64,000 nt of DNA from positions 248,001 through 312,000 of the forward strand of contig NZ_JABTEZ010000006.1 in the NCBI RefSeq assembly GCF_015711605.1. Reading direction: 5' to 3'. The notes under the pieces were generated by a model. That model was not told where the DNA came from. It made no database searches and saw only the letters and a program-made list of their open reading frames with translations. Below, piece after piece: positions 1-8,894 of the stretch (positions within the stretch are counted from its first letter, which is position 1; each line of letters starts with the position of its first letter). This DNA comes from Planomonospora sp. ID67723 (GTDB taxonomy: Bacteria; Actinomycetota; Actinomycetes; Streptosporangiales; Streptosporangiaceae). The position numbers were made by a program, and so were the translations under genes.

Positions 1-856
1 ACAGGTCGGCGTACTCGGGGCGGACGCCGTACACGACCTCCGCCCCGTCCGGCAGGCCGGGCGGGGCGGGCAGGACGGCTCCCGCGACGTGGAGAGCGCG
101 ACCGGAGCCTCCCCCGACGACCCTGCCGGGCAGCAGGTTCATCGGGGTGGAGCCGATGAAGGAGGCGACGAAGGTGGTGGCGGGCCGGTGGAAGATCTCG
201 GCGGGGGCGCCGACCTGGGTGATCCGCCCGGCGTCCATGACGGCGATCCGGTGCGCCAGGGCCAGGGCCTCGCCCTGGTCGTGGGTGACGAAGACGGTGG
301 TGACGCCGAGCTCGTCCTGCAGCCGCTTGAGGAAGGTGCGGGCCTCCAGGCGCAGACGGGCGTCGAGGTTGGACAGCGGCTCGTCGAAGAGGAACACCTT
401 GGGGCGGCAGGCGATGGCGCGGGCCAGGGCGACGCGCTGCTGCTGGCCGCCGGAGAGCTGCCCCGGACGGCGGCCGAGCAGCTCCGACAGGCTGAGCCGG
501 CCGGCGACCTCGGCCGCGGCGGCCTCCCGGCGGGCGCGCGGCACCTTGCGGATGCGCAGCGGGTAGGCGATGTTGGCGGTGACGTCCATGTGCGGGAAGA
601 GGGCGTAGTCCTGGAAGACCATGGCGACGTCGCGCCGGCCCGGCGGGAGCGCGGTCACGTCGGTCCCGCCGATGGCGATCGTGCCGGAGGTGGGCGTCTC
701 CAGCCCGGCGATGCTGCGCAGCAGCGTGGTCTTGCCGCAGCCGGAGGGGCCCAGCAGGGCGAAGAACTCGCCCTCGCCGACCTCCAGGTCGAGGGAGTCC
801 AGCGCCCGGACCCCGCCGGTGAACACCTTGGTCAGGCCGTGCAGGGAGATCGTCAC
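1..856 (-). CDS. Sugar ABC transporter ATP-binding protein (MalK/UgpC type), 3' end cut by window edge
   Basis: ATPase subunit that would power the permeases encoded just upstream. The reading frame has a Walker A (GPSGCGKTT), the ABC signature (LSGGQQQR), a Walker B (FLFDEPLSNLD) and the H-loop (FVTHDQ), followed by the start of the C-terminal domain typical of MalK-like subunits (GSTPMNLLPG). The frame stays open to base 1, so about 285 residues are visible and the C-terminus is missing. The start is a GTG at 856 that overlaps the TGA of the upstream permease (GTGA), which implies translational coupling. The substrate cannot be deduced from the ATPase. Confidence 0.93.
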   Translation of the reverse strand, partial: MTISLHGLTKVFTGGVRALDSLDLEVGEGEFFALLGPSGCGKTTLLRSIAGLETPTSGTIAIGGTDVTALPPGRRDVAMVFQDYALFPHMDVTANIAYPLRIRKVPRARREAAAAEVAGRLSLSELLGRRPGQLSGGQQQRVALARAIACRPKVFLFDEPLSNLDARLRLEARTFLKRLQDELGVTTVFVTHDQGEALALAHRIAVMDAGRITQVGAPAEIFHRPATTFVASFIGSTPMNLLPGRVVGGGSGRALHVAGAVLPAPPGLPDGAEVVYGVRPEYADL

Positions 857-1677
857 TGTTTGAGCCCTCCGTGGAGGCGGAAGCCGTACCGGCCGCTGAC
901 GAACAGGTACATCACCACCACCGGCAGCGAGTAGAGCAGCGAGAACGTGGAGATGAGGTCGAGGTTGGGCTGGCCGCCCTCGGTGTAGAGGGTGTAGAGG
1001 ATCACCGCGCTGGGCGACTTGGCCGGATCACGCAGCAGGATGTACTGCATCAGGAAGCCGCCCCAGACGCTGGCCACGGCCCAGACCACGATGGTGGCCA
1101 GACCCGGACGCACCACCGGGACCACGATGTGCCGCAGGATCTGCAGCGGCGAGGCGCCGAACACCCGGGCGGACTCCTCGTAGGAGGTGGGGGTGGCGTC
1201 CATGAAGTCCTTCAGGATGAAGATCGCCGCGGGGAGCAGGCCGCCGGAGACGACGAGGATCACGCCGAGATGGGTGTCGATCAGGCCGAGCCGGGAGGCC
1301 AGCTCGAAGATCGGCACCATCGCGGCGGTGCCGGTGACGACGGAGGAGAGCAGGAGCAGCACGTACAGCAGGACGTCACGGCCGGGCACCCGGACGCGGG
1401 ACAGGGCGTAGGCGGCCAGCGCGGCCAGGACGACCACGATGAGCGCGGCGCCGCCGGCCTGGATGACGGAGTTGCCGATGGAGCCGAGCGCGTAGGGGTT
1501 GTCGAGGACGGCGCGGAAGTTGGCGAGGGTGAACTCCGGGATGGAGACGGTGATGGAGGGGTGGGCGTCGAAGGGGGCGGAGGCCAGCCAGAGCATCGGC
1601 AGGGCGAAGAAGGCGGCGACGAGGGCGAGGAAGACGGCCGCGGCGATCCGGCCGAGGGCGTGGCGGACGGCGTTCAT
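853..1677 (-). CDS. Carbohydrate ABC transporter permease (MalG family)
   Basis: Inner-membrane permease of 274 residues with an N-terminal membrane segment, about six predicted helices in all and the EAA loop (YEESARVFGASPLQILRH) that docks on the ATPase. The start is the ATG at 1677, which overlaps the stop of the preceding permease (ATGA). The longer open frame running back to 2367 is a shadow of that permease. The end overlaps the GTG of the ATPase gene. The four-gene order is binding protein, MalF-like, MalG-like, ATPase. Substrate is unknown, probably an oligosaccharide or polyol. Confidence 0.95.
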   Translation of the reverse strand: MNAVRHALGRIAAAVFLALVAAFFALPMLWLASAPFDAHPSITVSIPEFTLANFRAVLDNPYALGSIGNSVIQAGGAALIVVVLAALAAYALSRVRVPGRDVLLYVLLLLSSVVTGTAAMVPIFELASRLGLIDTHLGVILVVSGGLLPAAIFILKDFMDATPTSYEESARVFGASPLQILRHIVVPVVRPGLATIVVWAVASVWGGFLMQYILLRDPAKSPSAVILYTLYTEGGQPNLDLISTFSLLYSLPVVVMYLFVSGRYGFRLHGGLKQ

Positions 1678-2588
1678 CCGGAGGCCTCCCGGCGGCCGGG
1701 GGCGAGGGCGGAGGCGGGGGCGCGGTTGCGGAGCAGGCGCAGATAGGCCAGCGCGAAGACGAGGTTGATCAGGAGGATGAGGAAGGAGACGGCGGCGCCG
1801 AAGCCGAGCTGCCCGCCGCGCAGCGCGGTGGTGTAGACGTAGAACGGCAGGATCTCCGAGCGCCCTTCCGGACCGCCCGCGGTGATGAGGAACGGCGTGA
1901 AGTCGTTGAAGGTCCACAGGCTGATCAGCAGCATGTTGGTCAGGACGTGGCCCTTGATGCGGGGCAGGACCACATCGCGTAGCTGCTGGAAGGCGGAGGC
2001 GCCGGCCAGGCGGGCGGTCTCCAGGTGGGACGGGGGCACGGTCTCCAGCGCGGCGGCGTAGAGCATCATCGAGAACGCGGTGCCCCGCCAGGTGTTGAAC
2101 ACGATGATCGACAGCATCGGGTGGTCGAGCAGCCAGGCGGCGCCCGGGGTGCCCAGCAGGGCGTTGAGGGTGCCGCCGTCGCGGTCCAGCAGAGCGATCC
2201 AGAGGAACGCCACGACCGAGCTCGGCAGGATCCAGGAGAGCAGCACGAGCCCTTCGACGACCCGCCGCACCGGCCCCCGCCGGCCGCGCAGCATCCACGC
2301 GATCGCGAACCCCAGCCCGGCCTGGCCGATCACGGCCGAGCCCAGCACGTACTGCACGCTCAGCCACAGCGAGTTGCGGAACCGGTCGTCACCGAGGGCG
2401 GTGGTGTAGTTCTCCACCCCCACCACCTGCGGGTCGGCGGCGGCCAGCCCGGTCAGCCGGTAGTCGGTGAGCCCCAGATAGATCGTCCACAGTGCCGGGA
2501 AGACCAGGAAGACCCCGATGAGCACGAGCGCGGGCAGAACGAACCCGACGGCCCGCCTCTTCCCCAGCCCTGCCGCGTCTGTGTTCAC
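1674..2588 (-). CDS. Carbohydrate ABC transporter permease (MalF family)
   Basis: Membrane permease of 304 residues that pairs with the MalG-like subunit. The N-terminus has a hydrophobic segment (VGFVLPALVLIGVFLVFPALW), and the coupling loop is seen near LETARLAGASAFQQLRD. It starts with GTG at 2588, 21 bases after the binding-protein stop. No clear Shine-Dalgarno precedes it. Instead the region spanning the start (2581-2608) matches 25 of 28 bases of a repeat that also occurs around lnt-ppm1, so a repeat copy may have been inserted here. Confidence 0.93.
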   Translation of the reverse strand: MNTDAAGLGKRRAVGFVLPALVLIGVFLVFPALWTIYLGLTDYRLTGLAAADPQVVGVENYTTALGDDRFRNSLWLSVQYVLGSAVIGQAGLGFAIAWMLRGRRGPVRRVVEGLVLLSWILPSSVVAFLWIALLDRDGGTLNALLGTPGAAWLLDHPMLSIIVFNTWRGTAFSMMLYAAALETVPPSHLETARLAGASAFQQLRDVVLPRIKGHVLTNMLLISLWTFNDFTPFLITAGGPEGRSEILPFYVYTTALRGGQLGFGAAVSFLILLINLVFALAYLRLLRNRAPASALAPGRREASG

Positions 2589-2608
2589 GGCGACGCTGCG
2601 CCTCGCGG
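2581..2608. repeat. Partial copy of the lnt-ppm1 flanking repeat
   Basis: This 28-base segment matches 39387-39414 at 25 of 28 positions by direct comparison. It covers the start codon of the MalF-like permease and the gap to the binding-protein stop. It may be a decayed copy of a dispersed repeat or a chance resemblance in high-GC sequence. Confidence 0.4.
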
Positions 2609-2609
2609 G

Positions 2610-4016
2610 TCAGTCGGCGACGTTGCCGGGGCCACCGACGATCCCCTCCACCTTGGCCCGGTAGGCACTCGCGGCCTCCTCGGGCGGCGTGCCGGAGACC
2701 GCGGCGGCGGTGGCCTCCTGCAGGGCGGCCGAGACCTGGGGGTAGACGGCCAGACCGGGGCGGTAGGCGGTGACGGGCAGGACCTCATCGGCGATGAACG
2801 TCAGCATCGGGTCACCGGAGAGGACCTCGGCGTTGACGTCGGTGCGGGAGGTGACGCGGGCCGCCCCGGCGAGTTCCGCCTTGAGCGCCTCGGCCGAGTG
2901 CATGAACGCCAGCAGTTCCCACGCCTGCCGCGGATTCTTGGAGAAGGGGTTCAGCACCCGTACGGCACCGCCGGACATGCTGACGAAGTCCTGGCCGCGG
3001 ATCCCGGCACCGGGCTCCCTGGCCGGGATCTTGGCATAGCCGACGACCTGGTCCCGGTCGGCCATCGGCGCCACGCCCGCCTTCGGCTCGACGACGGCCC
3101 GCCAGAAGTAGTCGCCCTCGGCCAGGATGCCGATCTTCCCGTCGGCGAACTCGGCGAAGGACTTGTCGCGGCCCTTGGCCTCCTGCTGCAGCTTTGGGTC
3201 GCCCAGGCCGCCGCCGTAGATCTGCCGGTAGAACGCCAGCACGTCCTTGAGCCCCTGGGAGGCGCCGGTCCACTTGCCGTTCGAGTAGACCTCGGTGCCG
3301 GTCCCGGCCAGCAGCGGCAGCGCGCCCTGCATCGTGGTCGCCTCGCCCATCGCGGTGCCCGCGTTGATCTGGATCGGAGTGACGCCGGGCAGCTTCTTCA
3401 GCGCGGTGCCCGCGTCGATGATCTCCTGCCAGCTCTTCGGCTGCCAGGAGCCGGGCAACCCCGCCTCGGCGAACAGCCGCTTGTTGTAATAGAGGACCCG
3501 GCCGTCGGTGCCCTGCGGCAGGCCGTACTTCTTGCCGTCGAAGATGCCCAGCCCCTGTACGGCCTGCGGGATCTGGCTCCAGCCCTCCCAGGCGTCCACG
3601 CCGGGCCCGCCCACCTCGGCGAGCGGCTTGATGTATCCGGCCTGGGCGAACTCGCCAACCCAGATCCCGTCGACGTCGATCACGTCGGCGCCGGTCCTCG
3701 ACTTCAGATCCAGGGCGATCTTGGTCTTGTACTGCTCGTCGTCGACGCCGTTGGGCTGGAACAGCACCCGTACGTCGCGCCCGGCGGCCTTCTGCGCGGC
3801 CTCGAACCGGGGGATCACCCACTGCTTGATCCAGTCGGCGCTCGCCGCGTTCTTGCCGCCGGAGATCGCGTTGGCCGTGATGGTCAGGGTGACCGAGCCG
3901 TCCTCGGCCGGGGCGTCGGATCCGCAGGAGGCCAGAGCCAGGACGGCCGCCGCCAGGACCGCGGTCAGTGCCGCGACCGGTGTGGGTCGGGGGGCGGATC
4001 GGGGCGAGCGTCTCAC
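2610..4016 (-). CDS. Extracellular solute-binding lipoprotein (family 1, sugar ABC transporter)
   Basis: Substrate receptor of the four-gene ABC importer, 468 residues. The N-terminus has Arg residues, a hydrophobic stretch and a lipobox LASC with the lipidated Cys at residue 31, so it should be anchored outside the membrane. The body has features of family 1 sugar-binding proteins, such as LYYNKRLFAEAG and GLPQGTDG. It is the first gene of the operon and is divergent from prcB with 184 bases between them. No local regulator gene is present, so control is probably by a distant repressor. The substrate is unknown. Confidence 0.95.
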   Translation of the reverse strand: MRRSPRSAPRPTPVAALTAVLAAAVLALASCGSDAPAEDGSVTLTITANAISGGKNAASADWIKQWVIPRFEAAQKAAGRDVRVLFQPNGVDDEQYKTKIALDLKSRTGADVIDVDGIWVGEFAQAGYIKPLAEVGGPGVDAWEGWSQIPQAVQGLGIFDGKKYGLPQGTDGRVLYYNKRLFAEAGLPGSWQPKSWQEIIDAGTALKKLPGVTPIQINAGTAMGEATTMQGALPLLAGTGTEVYSNGKWTGASQGLKDVLAFYRQIYGGGLGDPKLQQEAKGRDKSFAEFADGKIGILAEGDYFWRAVVEPKAGVAPMADRDQVVGYAKIPAREPGAGIRGQDFVSMSGGAVRVLNPFSKNPRQAWELLAFMHSAEALKAELAGAARVTSRTDVNAEVLSGDPMLTFIADEVLPVTAYRPGLAVYPQVSAALQEATAAAVSGTPPEEAASAYRAKVEGIVGGPGNVAD

Positions 4017-4134
4017 GGTGACCTCCCAGGGAGGTGCGGCATGTCACGACAACTCGACAATTACACGGGCGTACTCGCGCGTAAAGATTCCGGGACGCGA
4101 ACGGGGAGGGTTCGCGCTGGGCTGATCGAGGGAA

Positions 4135-4188
4135 GTGCATGCACCACAGCAACGTGAGTAGGGTCGGACCTTAAAGGAATGCACCTTT
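4135..4188 (+). promoter_or_regulatory. prcB upstream palindromes and ribosome binding site
   Basis: A perfect 10-bp palindrome GTGCATGCAC lies at 4135-4144, and an AAAGG-N6-CCTTT inverted repeat at 4173-4188 carries a second ATGCAC. A strong Shine-Dalgarno (GGAGGG from 4189) follows directly and supports the GTG start at 4201. A -10-like TAGGGT lies near 4159. The binding factor is unknown. Confidence 0.4.
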
Positions 4189-4200
4189 GGAGGGAGTCGC

Positions 4201-5049
4201 GTGGCATCGCACAGGGACCTGCCCGCCGGCATGGTGAGTCATATCTTCACGAACACCGGCAACTCCTCGTTCACCGAGTTCGTCGGGTCCTACGCGCCGG
4301 AGCTGCTGCCCGGCCGGAACGACACTCTGGCGGCCCCGGTCGGCGACCGGATTCCACACGCCACCACGATCGTCGCGGCGACCTGCGCCGGCGGCGTGGT
4401 GATGGCCGGTGACCGCCGGGCGACCTCCGGCAACATCATCTCCCAGCGGGACATAGAGAAGGTCTTCCGCACCGACGACTATTCGTGCATGGGCATCGCC
4501 GGGGCGGCGAGCACCGGCATCGAGATGGCCCGCCTCTACCGGGTGGAGCTGGAGCACTACGAGAAGATGGAGGGCCGCACACTCTCGGTGGCGGGCAAGG
4601 CCAACCGGCTCGCCACGATGATCCGCGGGAACCTCGCGATGGCGATGCAGGGTCTGGTGGTGGTGCCGCTGTTCGCCGCCTACGACCCCGAGGTCGACGG
4701 GGGCCGGATCTTCGGCTACGACGTCGGCGGCGGGCCCTACGAGCAGTTCCACCACCACGCGATCGGCTCCGGCTCGATCTTCGCGCGCGGTGCGCTGAAG
4801 AAGCTCTACCGTGAGGGGTCCTCCCCCGAGGACACCGTGCTCACCCTCATCCAGGCGCTCTACGACGCGGCCGACGACGACTCGGCGACCGGTGGGCCGG
4901 ACGTGACCCGCAGGATCTGGCCGGTGGTCGCGGTGATCACCGCCGACGGCTTCCGCCGCCTGTCCGACGACGAGGTCGCCGAACACGTGCGCACGACGGT
5001 GGACGCCCGGATGACCGACCCCGACGGCCCCGTCGCTCCGCTGCGCTAA
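4201..5049 (+). CDS. prcB: 20S proteasome beta subunit
   Basis: Catalytic subunit of the bacterial 20S proteasome, 282 residues. A propeptide of 54 residues precedes the N-terminal nucleophile: the processing site reads IPHA followed by TTIVAA, making Thr55 the catalytic threonine after self-cleavage. Downstream motifs [29 protein letters not shown]-like AIGSGSIFA and [13 protein letters not shown] are characteristic of actinobacterial PrcB. The GTG start has a strong Shine-Dalgarno. prcA follows after 21 bases, so they form one transcript. In many actinobacteria pup and dop sit immediately upstream. Here that position holds a divergent sugar ABC operon. Confidence 0.98.
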   Translation: MASHRDLPAGMVSHIFTNTGNSSFTEFVGSYAPELLPGRNDTLAAPVGDRIPHATTIVAATCAGGVVMAGDRRATSGNIISQRDIEKVFRTDDYSCMGIAGAASTGIEMARLYRVELEHYEKMEGRTLSVAGKANRLATMIRGNLAMAMQGLVVVPLFAAYDPEVDGGRIFGYDVGGGPYEQFHHHAIGSGSIFARGALKKLYREGSSPEDTVLTLIQALYDAADDDSATGGPDVTRRIWPVVAVITADGFRRLSDDEVAEHVRTTVDARMTDPDGPVAPLR

Positions 5050-5070
5050 CACGAGAGGAAGACCACCCCG

Positions 5071-5877
5071 GTGTCCATGCCTTTTGGATATGCGTCCCCT
5101 GAGCAGATCATGCGGGACAAGGCCGACTACGCGCGCAAAGGCATCGCGCGAGGCCGCAGCGTGGTCGTGCTCCAGTACGAGCACGGCATCCTGTTCGTCG
5201 CGCCCAACCCCTCCCGGGCACTGCACAAGATCAGTGAGATCTACGACCGGATCGGCTTCGCCGCGGTCGGCCGCTACAACGAGTTCGAGGCGCTGCGGCT
5301 GGGCGGCATCCGCTACGCCGACATCAACGGCTACACCTACGACCGCACGGACGTGACCGCGCGCGGTCTGGCCAACCTGTACGCGCAGAGCCTCGGGCAG
5401 ATCTTCACCGAGTCGATCAAGTCGATGGAGGTCGAGGTGGTCGTCGCCGAGGTCGGCGACACCCCCGAGGGCGACGCGATCTACCGGCTGACCTTCGACG
5501 GCTCGGTTTTCGACGAGCACGGCACGGCCGCGATGGGCGGCCAGGCCGAGGCGGTCGGCACCCGCCTCAAGGAGCGCTACCGCGACGGCATGGTGCTGGC
5601 CGAGGCGCTGGAGACGGCGCTGGTCGCGCTGACCGAGCCGGGTGGCGAGCGCCCTCCGGTCAACCAGCTCGAGGTGGCCGTGCTCGACCGCAACCGGCCG
5701 CACCGCAAATTCCAGCGGCTCAGCGGTCCGAGGCTGGAGCAACTGCTCTCCCAGGCGGGGGCCGCCCCCGCGGAGCCCGCCTCCGCTTCGGGGACGGTCT
5801 CCGAGACCGGCTCCGGGGCGGCCGACACCCCGGCCACCGGTCCCGAGGGCGACATCGACACCGGCTCCGGCGCCTGA
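5071..5877 (+). CDS. prcA: 20S proteasome alpha subunit
   Basis: Structural alpha-ring subunit that gates the proteasome chamber, 268 residues. The start (GTG 5071, or the ATG two codons later) gives SMPFGYASPEQIMRDKADYARKGIARG, the expected alpha N-terminus that forms the gate. It ends in an acidic, Gly/Ser/Pro-rich tail (about residues 230-268), a common low-complexity end in this subunit. It lies 21 bases after prcB. Confidence 0.98.
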   Translation: MSMPFGYASPEQIMRDKADYARKGIARGRSVVVLQYEHGILFVAPNPSRALHKISEIYDRIGFAAVGRYNEFEALRLGGIRYADINGYTYDRTDVTARGLANLYAQSLGQIFTESIKSMEVEVVVAEVGDTPEGDAIYRLTFDGSVFDEHGTAAMGGQAEAVGTRLKERYRDGMVLAEALETALVALTEPGGERPPVNQLEVAVLDRNRPHRKFQRLSGPRLEQLLSQAGAAPAEPASASGTVSETGSGAADTPATGPEGDIDTGSGA

Positions 5878-6266
5878 CCTGCCCGGCGGGGGGTGCGGCG
5901 GGTTCCGTCGTGCCCCCGTCGTGCCCCCACCGGGCCCCCGTCGTGCCACCGCCGCGCCGCTCGCGGCAGGCCGGACCTCACAGGGGCCGGTGGGAAAAGG
6001 AGAATCTCCCCTCCGTGAACCTGCTTACGCCCCCGTTGGCGGGGGCATAAGATCCGCGACCGAAAACCCCACTCATCCCTCCCACGCGAGAGGCTCGGCG
6101 AATAGTGTGAGGCAGTGACCCCTCCGCTCCCTGCAGGGAGCGGCTTCTCGCCACCTTCGACCGGGGGAGGCGACGGCCGGACCCTGACCGTTTCAAAGGT
6201 GTGGACCGCAACAGGGAAGCGATTCCTCTGCCGGGCGGACCCGGCAGTCCCCTCGCTAGGAGAATG
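5878..6266. other. 389-bp gap between prcA and pafA
   Basis: No convincing gene is present in this gap. Small open frames on both strands have arbitrary composition. It holds one clear hairpin at 6024-6051 and a purine-rich ribosome binding site before pafA. Promoter elements for pafA probably lie here but no strong -35/-10 pair stands out. Confidence 0.5.
6024..6051 (+). terminator. Hairpin after prcBA
   Basis: A 12-bp stem with one mismatch (CTTACGCCCCCG / CGGGGGCATAAG) and a TTGG loop lies about 150 bases after prcA. There is no long U-run. It could terminate prcBA or act in the leader of pafA. Confidence 0.5.
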
Positions 6267-7625
6267 ATGGACCGTCGCATCTTCGGGCTTGAGAACGAGT
6301 ACGGCGTCACCTGCACGTTCAGGGGACAGCGGCGGCTGTCGCCCGACGAGGTCGCGCGCTACCTGTTCCGCCGGGTCGTCTCCTGGGGACGGTCCAGCAA
6401 CGTCTTCCTCCGCAACGGCGCACGCCTGTACCTGGACGTGGGCAGCCACCCGGAGTACGCCACCCCCGAGTGCGACAACGTCGTGGAACTCGTCACGCAC
6501 GACAAGGCGGGCGAGCGCATCCTGGAGGGCCTGCTCGTGGACGCCGAGAAGCGGCTCCGCGAGGAGGGCATCGCCGGAGACATCTACCTGTTCAAGAACA
6601 ACACCGACTCCGCCGGCAACTCCTACGGCTGTCACGAGAACTACCTCGTGGGACGGCACGGCGAGTTCGGCCGCCTGGCCGACGTGCTGATCCCCTTCCT
6701 GGTCACCCGGCAGATCGTCTGCGGCGCGGGCAAGGTGCTGCAGACGCCGCGCGGGGCGGTCTACTGCGTCTCCCAGCGGGCCGAGCACATCTGGGAGGGC
6801 GTCTCCTCCGCCACCACGCGCTCCCGCCCCATCATCAACACCCGCGACGAGCCGCACGCCGACGCCGAGCGCTTCCGCCGCCTGCACGTCATCGTCGGCG
6901 ACTCCAACATGAGCGAGACGACCATGCTGCTCAAGGTCGGCGCGACCGATCTGGTGCTGCGCATGATCGAGGCGGGCACCGTGATGCGCGACCTGTCGCT
7001 GGAGAACCCGATCCGGGCCATCCGCGAGGTCTCCCACGACATGACCGGTCGCCGCCGGGTGCGCCTGGCCAACGGGCGGGAGGCGTCCTCGCTGGAGATC
7101 CAGCAGGAATACCTCGCCAAGGCCCGGGACTTCGTCGACCGGCGCGGTGGTGACGAGATCAGCCACCGGGTGCTGGAGCTGTGGGAGCGCACGCTCAGGG
7201 CGGTGGAGACCGGCAACCTGGACTTGGTCGCCCGGGAGATCGACTGGGTGACCAAATACCAGCTGATCGAGCGCTACCGCAGAAAGTACGACCTGCCGCT
7301 CTCCAGCCCCAGGGTCGCCCAGCTCGACCTGGCCTACCACGACGTGCACCGCCGCCGCGGCCTGTTCTACCTGCTGCAGAAGCGCGGCGCGGTGGAGCGG
7401 GTGGCCTCCGATCTGAAGATCTTCGAGGCCAAGTCGGTGCCGCCGCAGACCACCCGGGCGCGGCTGCGCGGGGAGTTCATCCGCAGGGCGCAGGAGAAGC
7501 GGCGCGACTTCACCGTCGACTGGGTGCACCTGAAGCTCAACGACCAGGCGCAGCGCACCGTGCTCTGCAAGGACCCCTTCCGCAGCGTGGACGAGCGGGT
7601 GGACAAGCTCATCGCGGGCATGTGA
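6267..7625 (+). CDS. pafA: Pup-protein ligase (proteasome accessory factor A)
   Basis: ATP-dependent ligase that joins the C-terminal glutamate of Pup to substrate lysines, marking proteins for the proteasome. The protein has 452 residues, the same length as the mycobacterial enzyme. The N-terminus [16 protein letters not shown] carries the catalytic-face Glu residues of the carboxylate-amine ligase fold, and [21 protein letters not shown] and [12 protein letters not shown] are signature blocks. Two ATGs stand in tandem. The second (6267) is chosen because AGGAG at 6258-6262 is too close to the first and because it matches the family N-terminus. Confidence 0.98.
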   Translation: MDRRIFGLENEYGVTCTFRGQRRLSPDEVARYLFRRVVSWGRSSNVFLRNGARLYLDVGSHPEYATPECDNVVELVTHDKAGERILEGLLVDAEKRLREEGIAGDIYLFKNNTDSAGNSYGCHENYLVGRHGEFGRLADVLIPFLVTRQIVCGAGKVLQTPRGAVYCVSQRAEHIWEGVSSATTRSRPIINTRDEPHADAERFRRLHVIVGDSNMSETTMLLKVGATDLVLRMIEAGTVMRDLSLENPIRAIREVSHDMTGRRRVRLANGREASSLEIQQEYLAKARDFVDRRGGDEISHRVLELWERTLRAVETGNLDLVAREIDWVTKYQLIERYRRKYDLPLSSPRVAQLDLAYHDVHRRRGLFYLLQKRGAVERVASDLKIFEAKSVPPQTTRARLRGEFIRRAQEKRRDFTVDWVHLKLNDQAQRTVLCKDPFRSVDERVDKLIAGM

Positions 7626-7743
7626 CGGCCGCCGCGGCCCGGGCCGGCGGCCGGGCCGCGATGCCCTCCCTTTTCCTTACCGCGCCCGTACACCGGTGTC
7701 GGATAGGGTGGCGCGAACCTGACGTCTGCTTGAGGGATACCGA

Positions 7744-8694
7744 ATGCGCCGCCGCAGCCTGGCCGTACTGGCCGCCGTGCCCCTGTTGTTCGCCGTAGCG
7801 TGCGGCACCGAGGAGCCTGACCGGCCCGCCGGTGGCAGCGGCCTGAAGGTGACGGGTGAGATCGGCAAGAAGCCGAGCGTGGTGTTCCCGTCGGGCGCGC
7901 CCGCCACCAAGTCCTCCGAGGAGACGGTCAAGGACGGCTCCGGCACGGAGTTCAAGATCGGTGACAGCGTCCTCGTCAACTACACGGTCTTCACCTGGGA
8001 CGGCAAGACCAACGCCCCCGTCGGTTCCACCTACGACGCGGGCAACCCGGAGACCATCGCGGTCAGCGAGCAGCTGCCGTCGGTCCTGAAGGACGTGTTC
8101 GTCGGAGCCAAGCCCGGCGGCCGTCACCTCGCGGTCGTGGCCCCCGACAGCCTGACCAAGGAGCAGCTCGAGACCGCCAAGCAGCAGGGGCAGGACAAGC
8201 TGACCCAGGTGTTCGTGCTGGACATGGTCGGGCTGGAGCCGAAGGCGCCCAAGCCCGTCACCGTCGAGGGCAAGGCCGTCGACCCCGGAGTCAAGGGGAT
8301 CACGGTGAAGAACCCCGAGGCCGGCAAGGCTCCCACACTGACCACGAAGACCGGCGAGAAGGCTCCCAAGGAACTGGTCAGCAAGGTCGTCATCAAGGGC
8401 ACCGGCCCGGTCGTGAAGTCCGGGCAGAAGCTCATGGCCCACTACATCGGCAAGATCTGGGGCACCGACAAGCAGTTCGACAGCAGCTGGGACCGCGGTG
8501 AGCCGGCGACCTTCGGGATCGGCGTCGGCCAGGTCATCAAGGGCTGGGACGACACGCTGGTCGGCCTGCCCGTCGGCACCCGGGTGCTGCTGAGCATCCC
8601 GCCGGACCTCGGTTACGGCGCCGAGGGCCGCGCTCCGGACATCAAGGGCACCGACACCCTCGTCTTCCTCGTGGACATCGTCGGCGCCTACTGA
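7744..8694 (+). CDS. FKBP-type peptidyl-prolyl isomerase lipoprotein
   Basis: Probable surface-exposed prolyl isomerase of 316 residues. The signal peptide ends in a lipobox FAVAC with Cys20. A degenerate FKBP-like domain covers roughly residues 60-165. A canonical one near 210-316 contains GQKLMAHYIGKIWG, FDSSW, FGIGVGQVIKGWDDTLVGLPVG and PPDLGYG. A Shine-Dalgarno (GAGGGA) precedes the ATG. A second paralogue follows 200 bases downstream. Genes of this family are often seen near pafA in actinobacteria; a link to proteasome function is not shown. Confidence 0.93.
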   Translation: MRRRSLAVLAAVPLLFAVACGTEEPDRPAGGSGLKVTGEIGKKPSVVFPSGAPATKSSEETVKDGSGTEFKIGDSVLVNYTVFTWDGKTNAPVGSTYDAGNPETIAVSEQLPSVLKDVFVGAKPGGRHLAVVAPDSLTKEQLETAKQQGQDKLTQVFVLDMVGLEPKAPKPVTVEGKAVDPGVKGITVKNPEAGKAPTLTTKTGEKAPKELVSKVVIKGTGPVVKSGQKLMAHYIGKIWGTDKQFDSSWDRGEPATFGIGVGQVIKGWDDTLVGLPVGTRVLLSIPPDLGYGAEGRAPDIKGTDTLVFLVDIVGAY

Positions 8695-8800
8695 GCATCC
8701 CGGAGTCGGAGGGGCGCCCGCCCGGCGTCCCTCCGGCCCGTCGTGACGCAGGGCGCCCGGCGGGGCTCCGGCGCCCTGCCGGGTTGCCCGCCCCCGGCCC

Positions 8801-8838
8801 CAGTAGCCCGGCCGCGCCTCGGCGCGGCCGGGCTACTG
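8801..8838 (+). terminator. Perfect 18-bp stem terminator after first FKBP gene
   Basis: The arms 8801-8818 and 8821-8838 are exactly complementary, with only TC between them, so the physical loop must open a pair or two. It lies about 100 bases after the stop of the first FKBP gene and is followed by ACATTTCTCC. Rho-independent termination or mRNA end protection is likely. Confidence 0.75.
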
Positions 8839-8894
8839 ACATTTCTCCCAATAGGGCGTTATGGTGAGCGGATCCGCCGAACCAGGGGAGTCGG

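Noticed and set aside
2025-4157. 710-residue open frame on the plus strand
   Set aside because: It is the antisense shadow of the ABC transporter genes.
4017-4200. Possible pup gene before prcB
   Set aside because: No frame ends in the Gly-Gly-Gln/Glu of Pup and the sequence has no Pup-like helix.
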